Shown: positions 43,371-52,760, numbered from the stretch's first letter. The stretch is 64,000 nt of DNA from Acinetobacter sp. WCHA55 (GCF_002165305.2 NZ_CP032286.1:1116001-1180000), one strand, 5' to 3'. The notes: a model not told the origin generated them from the letters alone. Translations and numbers: made by a program.

Positions 43371-44984
43371 ATGATGACAATTTTAAAAGAAATGAATGAG
43401 TTGGATTGGGTTGATGTCTGTGCGCTAGATGATGTAACGCCAAATACAGGCGTAGGTGCACTTATTGAGCATCAGCAAATTGCCATTTTTCGTGTCGGTA
43501 CTGAAAAGCGGGTGTATGCCTTGAGCAATCAAGACCCATTCAGCCAAGCTTTTGTGATGTCGCGCGGCATTATTGGTGATTTACAAGGTGAGCGTGTGGT
43601 GGCATCGCCCATTTATAAACAGCATTTTAGCTTGGCGACAGGCCGCTGTTTGGAAGATAAAGATCAAAAACTATTGGTTTTTCCAAGCAAAATTGAAAAT
43701 GGTCGAGTGTGGATTAGTCCCACACCACAAAAAACCTATATCACCAACACAGGCGTATCTCAGGAAAAAATGAAGTTGGTGCTGGTTGGTAATGGTTTAG
43801 CGGGGATGCGTTGTTTGGAAGATTTGCTCGACATGGCGCCAGACCGTTATGACGTGACGGTGATTGGTGAAGAACCTTGGGGCAACTACAACCGTATTAT
43901 GTTATCGCCTGTATTATCAGGAGATAAAACCATTGATGACATCATGTTGCATCCACATGCATGGTATAGCGACAAAGGGATTCGTTTTATTGCGGGTGAT
44001 CCTGCGGTACGTATTGACCGTCCTCGTAAGCAGGTCTATACCGAAAAAGGTGAAGTGGTTGATTATGATCGTTTAATTTTAGCGACAGGTTCGAAACCGT
44101 TCATTCCTCCAATTGCTGGAGCGGATTTGAAAGGTGTCATTAGTTTCCGAGATATCTACGACATCAACACTATGTTGGATTACAGCAAGACCAAGAAAAA
44201 CGCCGTGGTAATCGGTGGTGGTTTGTTGGGGCTTGAAGCTGCATATGGCCTCAAACAACGCGGGATGAATGTTACAGTTTTACATCTGATGGATCGCATT
44301 ATGGAGCGTCAATTAGACAGTAAAGCCAGCCAAATGCTACGTCATAGTATTGAACAAAAGGGTATCTCCATTATAACTGAGGCCAATACTGAAGCATTGG
44401 TGGGTGTAGATGGTCATGTCACTCAAATTTGCTTGAAAGACGGTACAGTTTTAGATGCGGATCTTGTGGTTTTTGCAGTTGGTATTCGTCCGAACATGGC
44501 ACTTGCACAAAGTGCAGGACTGCGCTGTAACCGCGGTGTGCTGGTGAATGACACCATGCAGACTTTTGACCCAAGTATTTACGCCGTGGGGGAGTGTATT
44601 GAACATCGTAGCCAGACTTTTGGCTTGGTTGAGCCACTTTGGGGGCAGGCGTTCATTTGTGCCTCACATTTGGCGGAGCATGGCAGCCTCACCTTTAAAG
44701 CACCAACTGTTCCAACACAGTTAAAGGTAAGTGGCTGTGATGTGTTCTCAGCGGGTAATTTTGAACCGAAGGATGACTTTGAAGACATTATTTTAAATGA
44801 TGAAAAACGTCAGATTTATAAACGCATTATTATTCAAAAGGATAAGGTTGTTGGTGCGGTATTGTTTGGTGATACCGAAGATGGTGTCTGGTATGCAGAA
44901 CTTATTTCGGATCAAACGCCAATTTCGTCAATTCGAAATAAATTGTTATTTGGTAAAGATTTTGCTTTAAAAAAAGCAGGGTAA
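43371..44984 (+). CDS. NirD-FAD-dependent oxidoreductase fusion protein
   Basis: The 537-residue protein joins two parts. Residues 1-118 are a NirD-type Rieske-fold domain without Fe-S cysteines (SNQDPFSQAFVMSRG and VASPIYKQHFSL match NirD). From residue 134 there is a complete FAD/NAD(P)H oxidoreductase of the NirB/NasC/rubredoxin-reductase type (VGNGLAGMRCL, GSKPFIPP, GGGLLGLEAAYGL near 281, and YAVGECIEH near 405). NirB in this operon already has its own FAD domain, so the added reductase may instead feed electrons to nitrate reductase, as Klebsiella NasC does. AGGA lies about 6 bases before ATG 43371. Confidence 0.88.
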   Translation: MMTILKEMNELDWVDVCALDDVTPNTGVGALIEHQQIAIFRVGTEKRVYALSNQDPFSQAFVMSRGIIGDLQGERVVASPIYKQHFSLATGRCLEDKDQKLLVFPSKIENGRVWISPTPQKTYITNTGVSQEKMKLVLVGNGLAGMRCLEDLLDMAPDRYDVTVIGEEPWGNYNRIMLSPVLSGDKTIDDIMLHPHAWYSDKGIRFIAGDPAVRIDRPRKQVYTEKGEVVDYDRLILATGSKPFIPPIAGADLKGVISFRDIYDINTMLDYSKTKKNAVVIGGGLLGLEAAYGLKQRGMNVTVLHLMDRIMERQLDSKASQMLRHSIEQKGISIITEANTEALVGVDGHVTQICLKDGTVLDADLVVFAVGIRPNMALAQSAGLRCNRGVLVNDTMQTFDPSIYAVGECIEHRSQTFGLVEPLWGQAFICASHLAEHGSLTFKAPTVPTQLKVSGCDVFSAGNFEPKDDFEDIILNDEKRQIYKRIIIQKDKVVGAVLFGDTEDGVWYAELISDQTPISSIRNKLLFGKDFALKKAG

Positions 44985-45301
44985 AACCTCCTCTTAACAG
45001 GAAGGGATAGATTTTCTAATAGTTAATCTGATACGCGGAAACGTCATTCACAACTTGTTTGAGGCAGGGTTACTTATGAAAATTAATGTTTCTGCGAATA
45101 CGTTGGGATGAAGGTGGTATGGGACGAGTTTTGTGAATGATAGTGGTTTTTCCTTATGCCATACATGGCTCATCCCGAAAGCCTTGCGAGCTAATACCTC
45201 TCAGGTCGAACCGAAGGTTAATTCTAAATCTAAACACAACAGAAAAGACGCCGTTGTGAGTGATTCAAAATAAATGAAAGGCAAATAGGAGCGAAGCAGA
45301 A
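44985..45301 (+). other. Structured intergenic leader before nasA
   Basis: No protein gene is seen. Two hairpins stand in order: 45034-45042 with 45088-45096 (CGCGGAAAC / GTTTCTGCG, 9 pairs), and 45105-45122 with 45159-45176 (GGGATGA / TCATCCC and GTATGG / CCATAC around a symmetric internal loop). Their loops share a perfect 10-base complement, TCATTCACAA (45044-45053) and TTGTGAATGA (45131-45140). Smaller hairpins follow (ACCT-CTC-AGGT, AACC-GAA-GGTT, CACAAC / GTTGTG). An AGGAG lies before the nasA start. This could be a cis-acting RNA or a compact repeat element. Confidence 0.55.
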
Positions 45302-48094
45302 ATGAATAGTATCCCTGTAATGGAACTGCATAGCTCCACAGAAAAAATGATGACAACCACGCAAACCACCTGCCCCTACTGTGGGGTGGGGTGTGGGGTA
45401 ACAGCAACTGTTGAAGAAACGGCTTTAGGCCAAAAAGTCTCTGTAGTGGGTGATGCTCAACATCCATCTAATTATGGAAAGTTGTGCATTAAAGGCAGTA
45501 ATTTAGCCGATACCATAGGTTTAGAAACTCGTGTTTTACATCCCATGTTGGGGCGTAAACCGCAACGTGAGATAAGTTCATGGAATACTACAACAGATTT
45601 AATCGCCAATAAATTTCAACATTATATTGATCAATATGGGCCTGAAAGTATTGCTTTTTATGTCTCAGGCCAACTGCTGACTGAAGATTATTATGTGGTC
45701 AATAAATTTGTTAAAGGTTACTTGGGTACGGCCAATATAGACACCAATTCACGGTTGTGTATGTCTTCAGCCGTTGCTGCGCATAAACGCGCTTTTGGGG
45801 AAGACTTAGTTCCAGCCAGTTATAGCGATTTTGAACATACCGATATGGTGGTTTTGGTCGGTTCCAATACAGCTTGGTGTCATCCTGTGCTGTATCAACG
45901 CATCATGAAAGCCAAAGAGGAGCGAGACCTTTTTGTCGTCGTGATTGACCCGCGTTTTACTGCCACCTGTGAGGCGGCTGATTTACACTTGCCGATTTTA
46001 CCGGGTCAAGATGTCGCGCTGTTCAATGGTCTATTACAGTATTTAGCAACCAATCATTATACCGATACCGATTTTATTGCAAAGTATACACAAGGGCTAG
46101 AGCAAGCGCTGGCAAGTAGTGCTTCTGAAGCATCCATAGCGAGTGTGAGCGAACGAACGGGGATTTCTGTTGAAAAATTAGCCCTCTTTTTTGAAAAATT
46201 TGCACAAACAGAAAAAGTGATGAGCTTATTTTCAATGGGGGTGAACCAGTCTTCACGTGGGGTAGACAAAGCCAATAGCATTACCAACTGTCATTTGTTG
46301 ACTGGCAAAATTGGGAAATTGGGTGCTGCACCTTTTTCGATGACGGGTCAACCGAATGCAATGGGTGGGCGCGAAGTGGGTGGTCTTGCTAATATGTTGG
46401 CTGCCCATATGGATTTGGATAATCCCAAGCATCAACAATTGGTACAGCAGTTTTGGCACAGTCCAACCATTGCAAAGCAAGTGGGTTTAAAAGCCGTCGA
46501 CCTTTTTGAAGCGGTCGAAGCTGGAAAAATTAAAGCCATTTGGATTATGGCGACTAATCCTGTGGTGAGTTTACCCAATGCTGATCAGGTGAAACGTGCA
46601 CTAGAGAAATGTGAGTTTGTGGTGGTATCAGACATTTGTCTAGATACAGATACCACGCAATATGCCGATGTGTTACTGCCTGCGTTGGGTTGGGGGGAAA
46701 AAGATGGCACAGTCACTAATTCTGAACGCCGGATTTCCAGACAGCGTGCCTTTTTAGAACGTCCAGCCCAAGCACAAGCGGATTGGTGGTCAGTTTCAGA
46801 AGTTGCGAAAAAATTAGGGTTTCAGGGTTTTGACTTTGAAAGTAGTCATGACATTTTCAAAGAACATGCACAACTTTCAGCTTATCAAAATGCAGAAATC
46901 GATTTACGTTCATCGACGGAAACATTCCGCTATTTCAATTTGGCAGGTTTGACGGATCTCTCATTTGATGACTACCAAAAACTTGAACCGACGCAGTGGC
47001 CTGTGCTCGCACCTTTGAAAAGTGGGCAAACCAAACCAAACACTTTTGCCCAATTATTTAAAGATGGTCAGTTTAGTCACCAAGATGGTAAAGCCAAGTT
47101 TATTGCAACAACAGCAGTTGGTGCGGTGAATCCAATTAGCAGCGAGTATCCATTGGTGCTGAATACAGGACGTATCCGCGATCAATGGCATACTATGACG
47201 CGTACAGGTTTATCCGCTAATTTAAGTACCCATAAAGCAGAGCCTTATTGCGAGATTCATCCAAATGATGCCCTGAAATATGGTTTAAAAGATGGCGAAC
47301 TGGTGGAGATCAAATCAGCTTGGGGAAATTGCGTGCTGCGGGCTACAATCAGTGACAATATCCGCCGTGGACAGATTTTTGCACCGATTCACTGGAGTGA
47401 TCAATTCGCATCTGACGCACGGATTGGCAAAGTGGTGAATCCTGTTGTAGATACTATTTCAGGAGAACCTGAGTTCAAACATACCCCTGTGATGATGCAT
47501 CCATTTTATACGCAATGGCAGGGCGTATTCTATGTCAGAACGGGCTTTGAACATTTGGTGCAACAAAGCATTGAACAAAGCGTTTGGTGGACAAAAATCA
47601 AAACAGCCAAAGCGATTCGTTATGAGTTGGCTGATCGTCGACGTTTTACGGAAACGACTGAACAACTCAAAGCTTTGTTGCCTTTTGATGATGAAAGTTT
47701 TGAATGGCTCAATTTAGAAGATCAAACGGCCCATATCAGTCATAGCGTGGTATTACAAGATGGACACCTCATTGCGAGTCTATATATTGCGCCTAAAATG
47801 TTATTGCCCGATCGGGACTGGGTGGCAAGCCTGTTTAAGCGCGAGCGCTTAAGTGCCATGCATCGGAAGGCTTTATTGGCAGGACAAGCAATATCGATCA
47901 CCAATAGCGATGGCCCACTGGTCTGTAGTTGCTTTAAAGTTGGAAAAAATCGTATTATCAATGCGATTAAAGAAAAAAATATCACCCATGAGAAACAAGT
48001 GACTGCATGCTTAAAGGCTGGAGGCAATTGCGGTTCTTGCTTACCTGAAATTCGAGGTCTGATCAAAGCTTGTCAAACGGAGGTGGTAGAATGA
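45302..48094 (+). CDS. nasA: Assimilatory nitrate reductase catalytic subunit
   Basis: This 930-residue molybdoenzyme reduces nitrate to nitrite in the cytoplasm. An N-terminal [4Fe-4S] motif (CPYCGVGCGV ... CIKGSN) is followed by the bis-MGD-binding DMSO-reductase-type domains (RLCMSSAVAAHKRAFG; GQPNAMGGREVGG) and the C-terminal cofactor domain (LNTGRIRDQWHTMTRTG). It ends with a BFD-type [2Fe-2S] domain (CSCFKVGKNRI ... GGNCGSC), as in Klebsiella NasA, which accepts electrons from a separate reductase. The gene lies after the NirD fusion, with a 317-base structured gap, and overlaps mobA by four bases. Confidence 0.95.
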   Translation: MNSIPVMELHSSTEKMMTTTQTTCPYCGVGCGVTATVEETALGQKVSVVGDAQHPSNYGKLCIKGSNLADTIGLETRVLHPMLGRKPQREISSWNTTTDLIANKFQHYIDQYGPESIAFYVSGQLLTEDYYVVNKFVKGYLGTANIDTNSRLCMSSAVAAHKRAFGEDLVPASYSDFEHTDMVVLVGSNTAWCHPVLYQRIMKAKEERDLFVVVIDPRFTATCEAADLHLPILPGQDVALFNGLLQYLATNHYTDTDFIAKYTQGLEQALASSASEASIASVSERTGISVEKLALFFEKFAQTEKVMSLFSMGVNQSSRGVDKANSITNCHLLTGKIGKLGAAPFSMTGQPNAMGGREVGGLANMLAAHMDLDNPKHQQLVQQFWHSPTIAKQVGLKAVDLFEAVEAGKIKAIWIMATNPVVSLPNADQVKRALEKCEFVVVSDICLDTDTTQYADVLLPALGWGEKDGTVTNSERRISRQRAFLERPAQAQADWWSVSEVAKKLGFQGFDFESSHDIFKEHAQLSAYQNAEIDLRSSTETFRYFNLAGLTDLSFDDYQKLEPTQWPVLAPLKSGQTKPNTFAQLFKDGQFSHQDGKAKFIATTAVGAVNPISSEYPLVLNTGRIRDQWHTMTRTGLSANLSTHKAEPYCEIHPNDALKYGLKDGELVEIKSAWGNCVLRATISDNIRRGQIFAPIHWSDQFASDARIGKVVNPVVDTISGEPEFKHTPVMMHPFYTQWQGVFYVRTGFEHLVQQSIEQSVWWTKIKTAKAIRYELADRRRFTETTEQLKALLPFDDESFEWLNLEDQTAHISHSVVLQDGHLIASLYIAPKMLLPDRDWVASLFKRERLSAMHRKALLAGQAISITNSDGPLVCSCFKVGKNRIINAIKEKNITHEKQVTACLKAGGNCGSCLPEIRGLIKACQTEVVE

Positions 48095-48717
48095 AAAGAA
48101 AAATATTCAAACCCGTGAGCTACCCAGAAACTGAAGTTGTCATTTTGGCGGGCGGTCAGGCGCGCCGTATGAATGGCATGAATAAACTTTTGCAAAAATT
48201 TGATGATGAAATTCAGCTCATCAAAATCCATCAGCAGCTAAAATCACGTGCAACCAAGGTATGGGTCAACAGCCATCGGGACCATTCTATTTATGAGCGG
48301 TTGATTCCGTCAATTGGCTTTTTTGAAGATGAGGCAACAGGCTTTCAAGGACCTTTGATGGGAATGAAAAGTGCATGGGCGCATGTGCAGTCAGACTATG
48401 TGCTGTTCGTACCCTGTGATGTGACTTTTATTCCTAAAAAAGTGTTTTCACGGTTACATCAGACGATGCAACAAGACCCTAACTGTGGTGTTGTTATTGT
48501 TGAAATCAATGGCCGTGCGTTATATCCATTTTGTTTGTTAAAACGTAGCAGTCTACCGACATTGATTCAGCACCTTGAGCAAAATCAGCGCAGCTTAAGG
48601 CAGTGTTTTGCAGATTTGCACTCACAAGTGGCACGATTTAAAAATCATGCACTGTTTTTTCACAGTATTAATTCGTTGGATGAGTTACAACAGCATCGGC
48701 AACTCAATTTTTTATAA
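48091..48717 (+). CDS. mobA: Molybdenum cofactor guanylyltransferase MobA
   Basis: MobA adds GMP to molybdopterin to form the MGD cofactor used by the nitrate reductase just upstream. The 208-residue protein has the nucleotide-binding loop LAGGQARRMNGMNK (normally RMGxxDK; the Gly and Asp are Asn here), the GPLMGMKSA strand and VPCDVTF, which corresponds to the Asp-containing metal site. The frame opens at TTG 48070 but the ATG at 48091 has a GGAGG site about 7 bases before it. It overlaps the nasA stop as ATGA, so translation is coupled. Confidence 0.9.
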   Translation: MKRKIFKPVSYPETEVVILAGGQARRMNGMNKLLQKFDDEIQLIKIHQQLKSRATKVWVNSHRDHSIYERLIPSIGFFEDEATGFQGPLMGMKSAWAHVQSDYVLFVPCDVTFIPKKVFSRLHQTMQQDPNCGVVIVEINGRALYPFCLLKRSSLPTLIQHLEQNQRSLRQCFADLHSQVARFKNHALFFHSINSLDELQQHRQLNFL

Positions 48718-49063
48718 ATATCTCAGATACGGAGAATGGGAGCGTGTGTTGAGAGCAAAAGATGTTGCTATAAACTGATTTGACTGTTTAAATAAAAATC
48801 TATAAAAGAACAAAATAAGTATCTATATTGATTTTTAATTTTTTATAAAAACAAAAATTGAGATAACTTTAGGGGGGATTGTTATTTTATTTAGATTATG
48901 AACGAATGTAGCAGTGATCACTCAATGCGCATTGAACTGAAAATATTCAAAAAATGTATAAAGTGCACAAAGTTGGAACAGTTATTGCATTTTATACTTC
49001 AGAAAATAGGGCGTGAAATATGAACTGCACCCACACAGCTCGAAGGACGCATAGGCAAGACAG
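48718..49063. other. Intergenic region before moaA
   Basis: No gene is seen in these 346 bases. The main item is a sigma-54-type promoter at 48974-48990. A 12-base perfect palindrome, CAATGCGCATTG, lies at 48923-48934, about 50 bases upstream, and could be a regulator site. The stretch 48790-48860 is very AT-rich. Confidence 0.6.
48974..48990 (+). promoter_or_regulatory. Sigma-54-type promoter of moaA-moaD-moaE
   Basis: TGGAACAGTTATTGCA has GG (48975-48976) and GC (48987-48988) 10 bases apart, with TTGCA at the -12 position. A start near 49000 would give a leader of about 64 bases. It mirrors the promoter before the nitrate operon. Confidence 0.65.
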
Positions 49064-50092
49064 ATGAACAGCATGACCAATGTATCCGCAGTTAGAGTAT
49101 TCCAAGATCAGTTTGGACGTGAAAAGCGCAAACTAAGAATCTCGGTGACGGATCGTTGTAATTTTAAATGTGTCTATTGCATGCCCGAACATCCTGAATG
49201 GATGAAAAAACACGACTTGCTCAGTTTTGAAGAACTCTACCATTTTTGTAAATTTATGGTGCAGCATGGCATTAAGCAAATTCGTATCACGGGTGGTGAA
49301 CCGTTGATGCGTCAAGGTGTGGTGCATTTTATCGAACAGTTACAAAGCCTAAAAAAACAGGGGCTGAAGCGTATTTCTATGACCACCAATGGTCATTATT
49401 TAAAACAATATGCCGCTGCTTTAAAGCAAGCAGGGCTGGATGATTTAAATATTAGTCTAGATAGTCTAGATGCCGAACAATTTCAACACCTCACAAAAAA
49501 ACAACTACATACAGTGCTGGAAGGCATTCAGGCTGCACAAAAGCTTGGTTTTAACATCAAAATCAATACCGTGCTGATGAAAGGTATCAATGATGATCAA
49601 ATTGTTCCTTTGGTACAGTGGGCAAAACAGCAAAAGGTAGAACTGCGTTTTATTGAGTTTATGCCTTTAGATGGAGATCAAAGTTGGTCACAAGCCGATG
49701 TCGTCACTGAGCAGGAGATTTTGTCCCAACTTAGCTCGCAATTTACGGTGCAAGTGCTTGAAGGACAAGGCGCCAATCCAGCACGTAGTTATCGAGTGGA
49801 TGGTGCGAACATTGGGATTATCTCCACCATTAGCAACTCGTTTTGTGGGGAGTGTGATCGACTCCGGTTGAATGCACAGGGTGAGTTTTATAATTGTCTT
49901 TTTGCCAAGCAAGGCTTAAATTTAAAGTCAGACATTCAGCAACTTACTCTGCCCAATCAGTACGAACCCTTTATTTTAGAAAGTAAACTTTCAACTTATG
50001 TTTGGCATAAAGAGCAAGGCTTTCATGCTATTCAAAAACAGCAGTTGCATCAACCTGTGCGAAAAATCAGTATGCATATGATTGGAGGTTAG
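49064..50092 (+). CDS. moaA: GTP 3',8-cyclase MoaA
   Basis: MoaA is a radical-SAM enzyme that rearranges GTP in the first step of molybdenum cofactor synthesis. The 342-residue protein has the N-terminal [4Fe-4S] SAM motif CNFKCVYC near residue 36, ITGGEPLMR for SAM binding, the second cluster motif FCGECDRLR with a later Cys (NCLFA), and the conserved C-terminal GG (MIGG) needed for activity. It is preceded by a sigma-54-type promoter. moaD and moaE follow without a gap. moaC, moaB and moeA are not in the window. Confidence 0.95.
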   Translation: MNSMTNVSAVRVFQDQFGREKRKLRISVTDRCNFKCVYCMPEHPEWMKKHDLLSFEELYHFCKFMVQHGIKQIRITGGEPLMRQGVVHFIEQLQSLKKQGLKRISMTTNGHYLKQYAAALKQAGLDDLNISLDSLDAEQFQHLTKKQLHTVLEGIQAAQKLGFNIKINTVLMKGINDDQIVPLVQWAKQQKVELRFIEFMPLDGDQSWSQADVVTEQEILSQLSSQFTVQVLEGQGANPARSYRVDGANIGIISTISNSFCGECDRLRLNAQGEFYNCLFAKQGLNLKSDIQQLTLPNQYEPFILESKLSTYVWHKEQGFHAIQKQQLHQPVRKISMHMIGG

Positions 50093-50093
50093 G

Positions 50094-50360
50094 ATGACTC
50101 AGGAATTAAACAACATGATTAGGGTAAAGATTGAAGCTTTTGGTGCGATAGAACGCCAGTTGCCACCTAATTTAATGCTGCAATGTGAGCCTGATTCATC
50201 AGTGACGATGGTTTTAAAGGATGTCGTTGCTCAATACCCAGCTGTCCACACATTATTGGAGCGCTGTGCCTGTGCAATCGGTGAAGATATTATTCCACGG
50301 CAGACCATCTTAAGCCGAGATTGTACTTTGGTGTTGTTGTCCCCTGTAGCAGGAGGTTGA
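50094..50360 (+). CDS. moaD: Molybdopterin synthase sulfur-carrier subunit MoaD
   Basis: MoaD is a small beta-grasp protein whose C-terminal thiocarboxylated glycine gives sulfur to cyclic pyranopterin. This 88-residue protein ends in SPVAGG, the required Gly-Gly. The frame opens at TTG 50082, but a GGAGG lies immediately upstream of the ATG at 50094, which follows the moaA stop by one base. It is translated together with moaA and moaE. Confidence 0.93.
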   Translation: MTQELNNMIRVKIEAFGAIERQLPPNLMLQCEPDSSVTMVLKDVVAQYPAVHTLLERCACAIGEDIIPRQTILSRDCTLVLLSPVAGG

Positions 50361-50361
50361 G

Positions 50362-50859
50362 ATGGCGTTGAAACAATTTTCGCGGATTCAAATAGTGGCT
50401 TTTACCCAAAATGACTTTGATGGCATCCAACATTTTCCTGAGTGTGGTGGCATTGGCATATTCATTGGTACGGTGCGGAATCATCATCAAGGTAAAGCTG
50501 TAAAAGCGTTAAAATATACCGCTTATGCACCTGTGGCTGAAAAAATGATTCGTCAAATTGAACAAGAAATCCAATTAAAATATGGTGTGTCTTATGTGCG
50601 GGTGGTGCATCGCATTGGTGCTTTAGATATTGGCGATACTGCCATTATTGCGATAGCTTACGCTGCGCACCGTCGTGAAGCTTTTCAAGCGTGTGAGGAA
50701 GCGGTAGAACGGGTAAAACATGAAGTTCCTGTCTGGAAAGAGGAATTTTATGTAGACGGTACCAGTCAGTATGTAGAGGGTTGCTGTATTCGAACAGATC
50801 ATGAGGCGCCAAAACTTCATAGCCATGAGCATTGCGGGCATGCACATGTTCATCCTTAG
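50362..50859 (+). CDS. moaE: Molybdopterin synthase catalytic subunit MoaE
   Basis: MoaE, with MoaD, converts cyclic pyranopterin monophosphate to molybdopterin. The 165-residue protein has the GIFIGTVRNHH motif near residue 33, the LKYTAY strand, and the catalytic Lys in VPVWKEEFYVDG near residue 125. It ends with an unusual His/Cys-rich tail (HSHEHCGHAHVHP) that is not needed in the family and may bind a metal ion. It starts one base after the moaD stop, whose GGAGG serves as its ribosome-binding site. Confidence 0.94.
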   Translation: MALKQFSRIQIVAFTQNDFDGIQHFPECGGIGIFIGTVRNHHQGKAVKALKYTAYAPVAEKMIRQIEQEIQLKYGVSYVRVVHRIGALDIGDTAIIAIAYAAHRREAFQACEEAVERVKHEVPVWKEEFYVDGTSQYVEGCCIRTDHEAPKLHSHEHCGHAHVHP

Positions 50860-51049
50860 CACAGTGCATCATGTAGTACCAATATTTACCAGTAATCCAT
50901 TTAAGATTTGGATAATGGAAATTTAGAAATAGTTGAGTATAAATGAAAAATGGCGAGATAATTGAAAGAAAAATCTTCTGAAAACTTTATGAAAAATAAT
51001 GCTTAGGTTAAGATGATCCATTCTTATATTTGAAGTCTTTTGAATCGCT

Positions 51050-52471
51050 ATGCAACCATTTGTTCTATATAACTCAGAGCAACGCAAAAAAGTAGAATTC
51101 GTACCTCGTGTTGAGGGGCATATTGATATGTATGTCTGCGGTATGACGGTGTATGACTACTGTCATATTGGACATGCGCGCGTGATGGTTGCATTTGACT
51201 ATATTATTCGCTTCCTGCGTAGCCAAGGTTGGAGCGTTAAATATGTACGTAACATTACCGACATTGACGACAAAATCATTAAACGCGCTAATGAAAATGG
51301 CGAGTCGATTACACAGCTGACAGACCGCTTTATTCAAGCCATGAATGAAGATGCTGAAAATCTAGGCTGCCTACATCCAGATGAAGCACCGCGTGCAACG
51401 GATTATATTGATCAAATGCAAAGCATGATTGGTAATTTGGTTGAAAAGGGTACAGCTTATCCATCTGCCAATGGTGATGTGTATTTCCAAGTGGAAAAAT
51501 TCGCCAAGTATGGTCGTCTTTCAGGTCGAAAACTCGAAGATATGCAAGCGGGTGCATCTGAGCGTGTCGATGTTGAAGTTGAAAAAAAACATCCCTTTGA
51601 CTTTGTACTTTGGAAACATGCCAAAGAAAATGAACCTGCATGGGCTTCGCCGTGGGGCAAAGGTCGTCCGGGCTGGCATATTGAATGTTCTGCGATGTCG
51701 ACTTGCTGCCTAGGTAACCATTTTGACATTCATGGTGGTGGTTCGGACTTGATGTTCCCGCACCATGAAAATGAAATTGCACAGTCTGAGGCTTCAACTG
51801 GCGAGCAATATGTCAACTACTGGATGCATGTCGGTTTCATCAACGTTGACGGCGAGAAAATGTCGAAGTCATTGGGCAATTTCTTTACCATTCGTGATGT
51901 GATGGATAAGTTCCACCCTGAAGTGATTCGCTACTTCATTGTGTCATCACACTATCGTAGCCCTGTGAACTTCTCTGATGTTGCTTTAAAAGAAGCAAAA
52001 ACAGCACTGTCTCGCTTCTATCATTCATTCAAGGCTTATCAACAAGCCTATGGCGATACACAAATCCATACCTTAGATGAAATATTGCTTGAGCGTTTCA
52101 ACAGTGCCATGCGTGATGACTTCAATACTGCTGAAGCCATTGCGGTATTGTTTGAAGTGAACAAAGAATTGAACCGTACCGTGAAGGAGCAGCAAGCGGA
52201 ACAAGCAGCGATTTACTATGCAACTTTGCGTCATTTAACCAATATTCTAGGTTTGGTTCAGCACAATGTTGAAGAGTTCCTGAAGTCTGACATTGGGCAA
52301 GAGGCTTTGGCTTTGTCTGAAGAGCAAATTGAAGATTTGATTCAGCAACGTCAAGATGCGAAAAAAGCCAAAGAGTTTGCCAAAGCGGATGAAATTCGTC
52401 AGTCCTTGTTAGATCAGGGTGTGGTTTTGGAAGACACGCGTCAAGGGACAATTTGGCGCCGTGTTGATTAA
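51050..52471 (+). CDS. cysS: Cysteinyl-tRNA synthetase
   Basis: CysS charges tRNA-Cys. The 473-residue class I enzyme has the HIGH motif as CHIGHARV near residue 37, the zinc-binding cysteines and histidines (CGMTVYD; ECSAMS with HGGGSDL), and KMSKSLGN near residue 267. The C-terminal anticodon-binding helices include the usual [14 protein letters not shown] segment. It is monocistronic, followed by a tRNA-Gly gene with its own promoter. Confidence 0.97.
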   Translation: MQPFVLYNSEQRKKVEFVPRVEGHIDMYVCGMTVYDYCHIGHARVMVAFDYIIRFLRSQGWSVKYVRNITDIDDKIIKRANENGESITQLTDRFIQAMNEDAENLGCLHPDEAPRATDYIDQMQSMIGNLVEKGTAYPSANGDVYFQVEKFAKYGRLSGRKLEDMQAGASERVDVEVEKKHPFDFVLWKHAKENEPAWASPWGKGRPGWHIECSAMSTCCLGNHFDIHGGGSDLMFPHHENEIAQSEASTGEQYVNYWMHVGFINVDGEKMSKSLGNFFTIRDVMDKFHPEVIRYFIVSSHYRSPVNFSDVALKEAKTALSRFYHSFKAYQQAYGDTQIHTLDEILLERFNSAMRDDFNTAEAIAVLFEVNKELNRTVKEQQAEQAAIYYATLRHLTNILGLVQHNVEEFLKSDIGQEALALSEEQIEDLIQQRQDAKKAKEFAKADEIRQSLLDQGVVLEDTRQGTIWRRVD

Positions 52472-52494
52472 TTCAGCAATTGCATTATAGACTG

Positions 52495-52522
52495 TTGACA
52501 GTTTGATGAAACTCTCTATAAT
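52495..52522 (+). promoter_or_regulatory. Promoter of tRNA-Gly
   Basis: TTGACA and TATAAT, both perfect consensus, are 16 bases apart and end 13 bases before the tRNA. Confidence 0.88.
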
Positions 52523-52535
52523 GCACATCCATATT

Positions 52536-52611
<76 letters not shown>

Positions 52612-52620
52612 AAATTTAAA

Positions 52621-52651
52621 AAAACCTCAAGTTTAGCTTGAGGTTTTTTTT
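52621..52651 (+). terminator. Terminator after tRNA-Gly
   Basis: AACCTCAAG pairs with CTTGAGGTT around a 5-base loop, followed by a T run. Confidence 0.93.
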
Positions 52652-52760
52652 ATGTCTGTAATTTGAGTGTGTTGAAAATAATTCATTTAAATGTGAAATT
52701 ATCTCGGCGTTTCAGCCCATAATTTTGACAAAAATATGCTTAAATCATTCATCTTCATTT

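Noticed and set aside
51330..51797. A 155-aa minus-strand open frame
   Set aside because: Antisense to cysS. The composition is rich in His, Gln and Pro, as expected from reversed coding sequence.
52725..52760. TTGACA at 52725 as a -35 box or TTG start for the 2H phosphoesterase gene
   Set aside because: No matching -10 element was found at the right distance, and the added residues are not typical of the family start.
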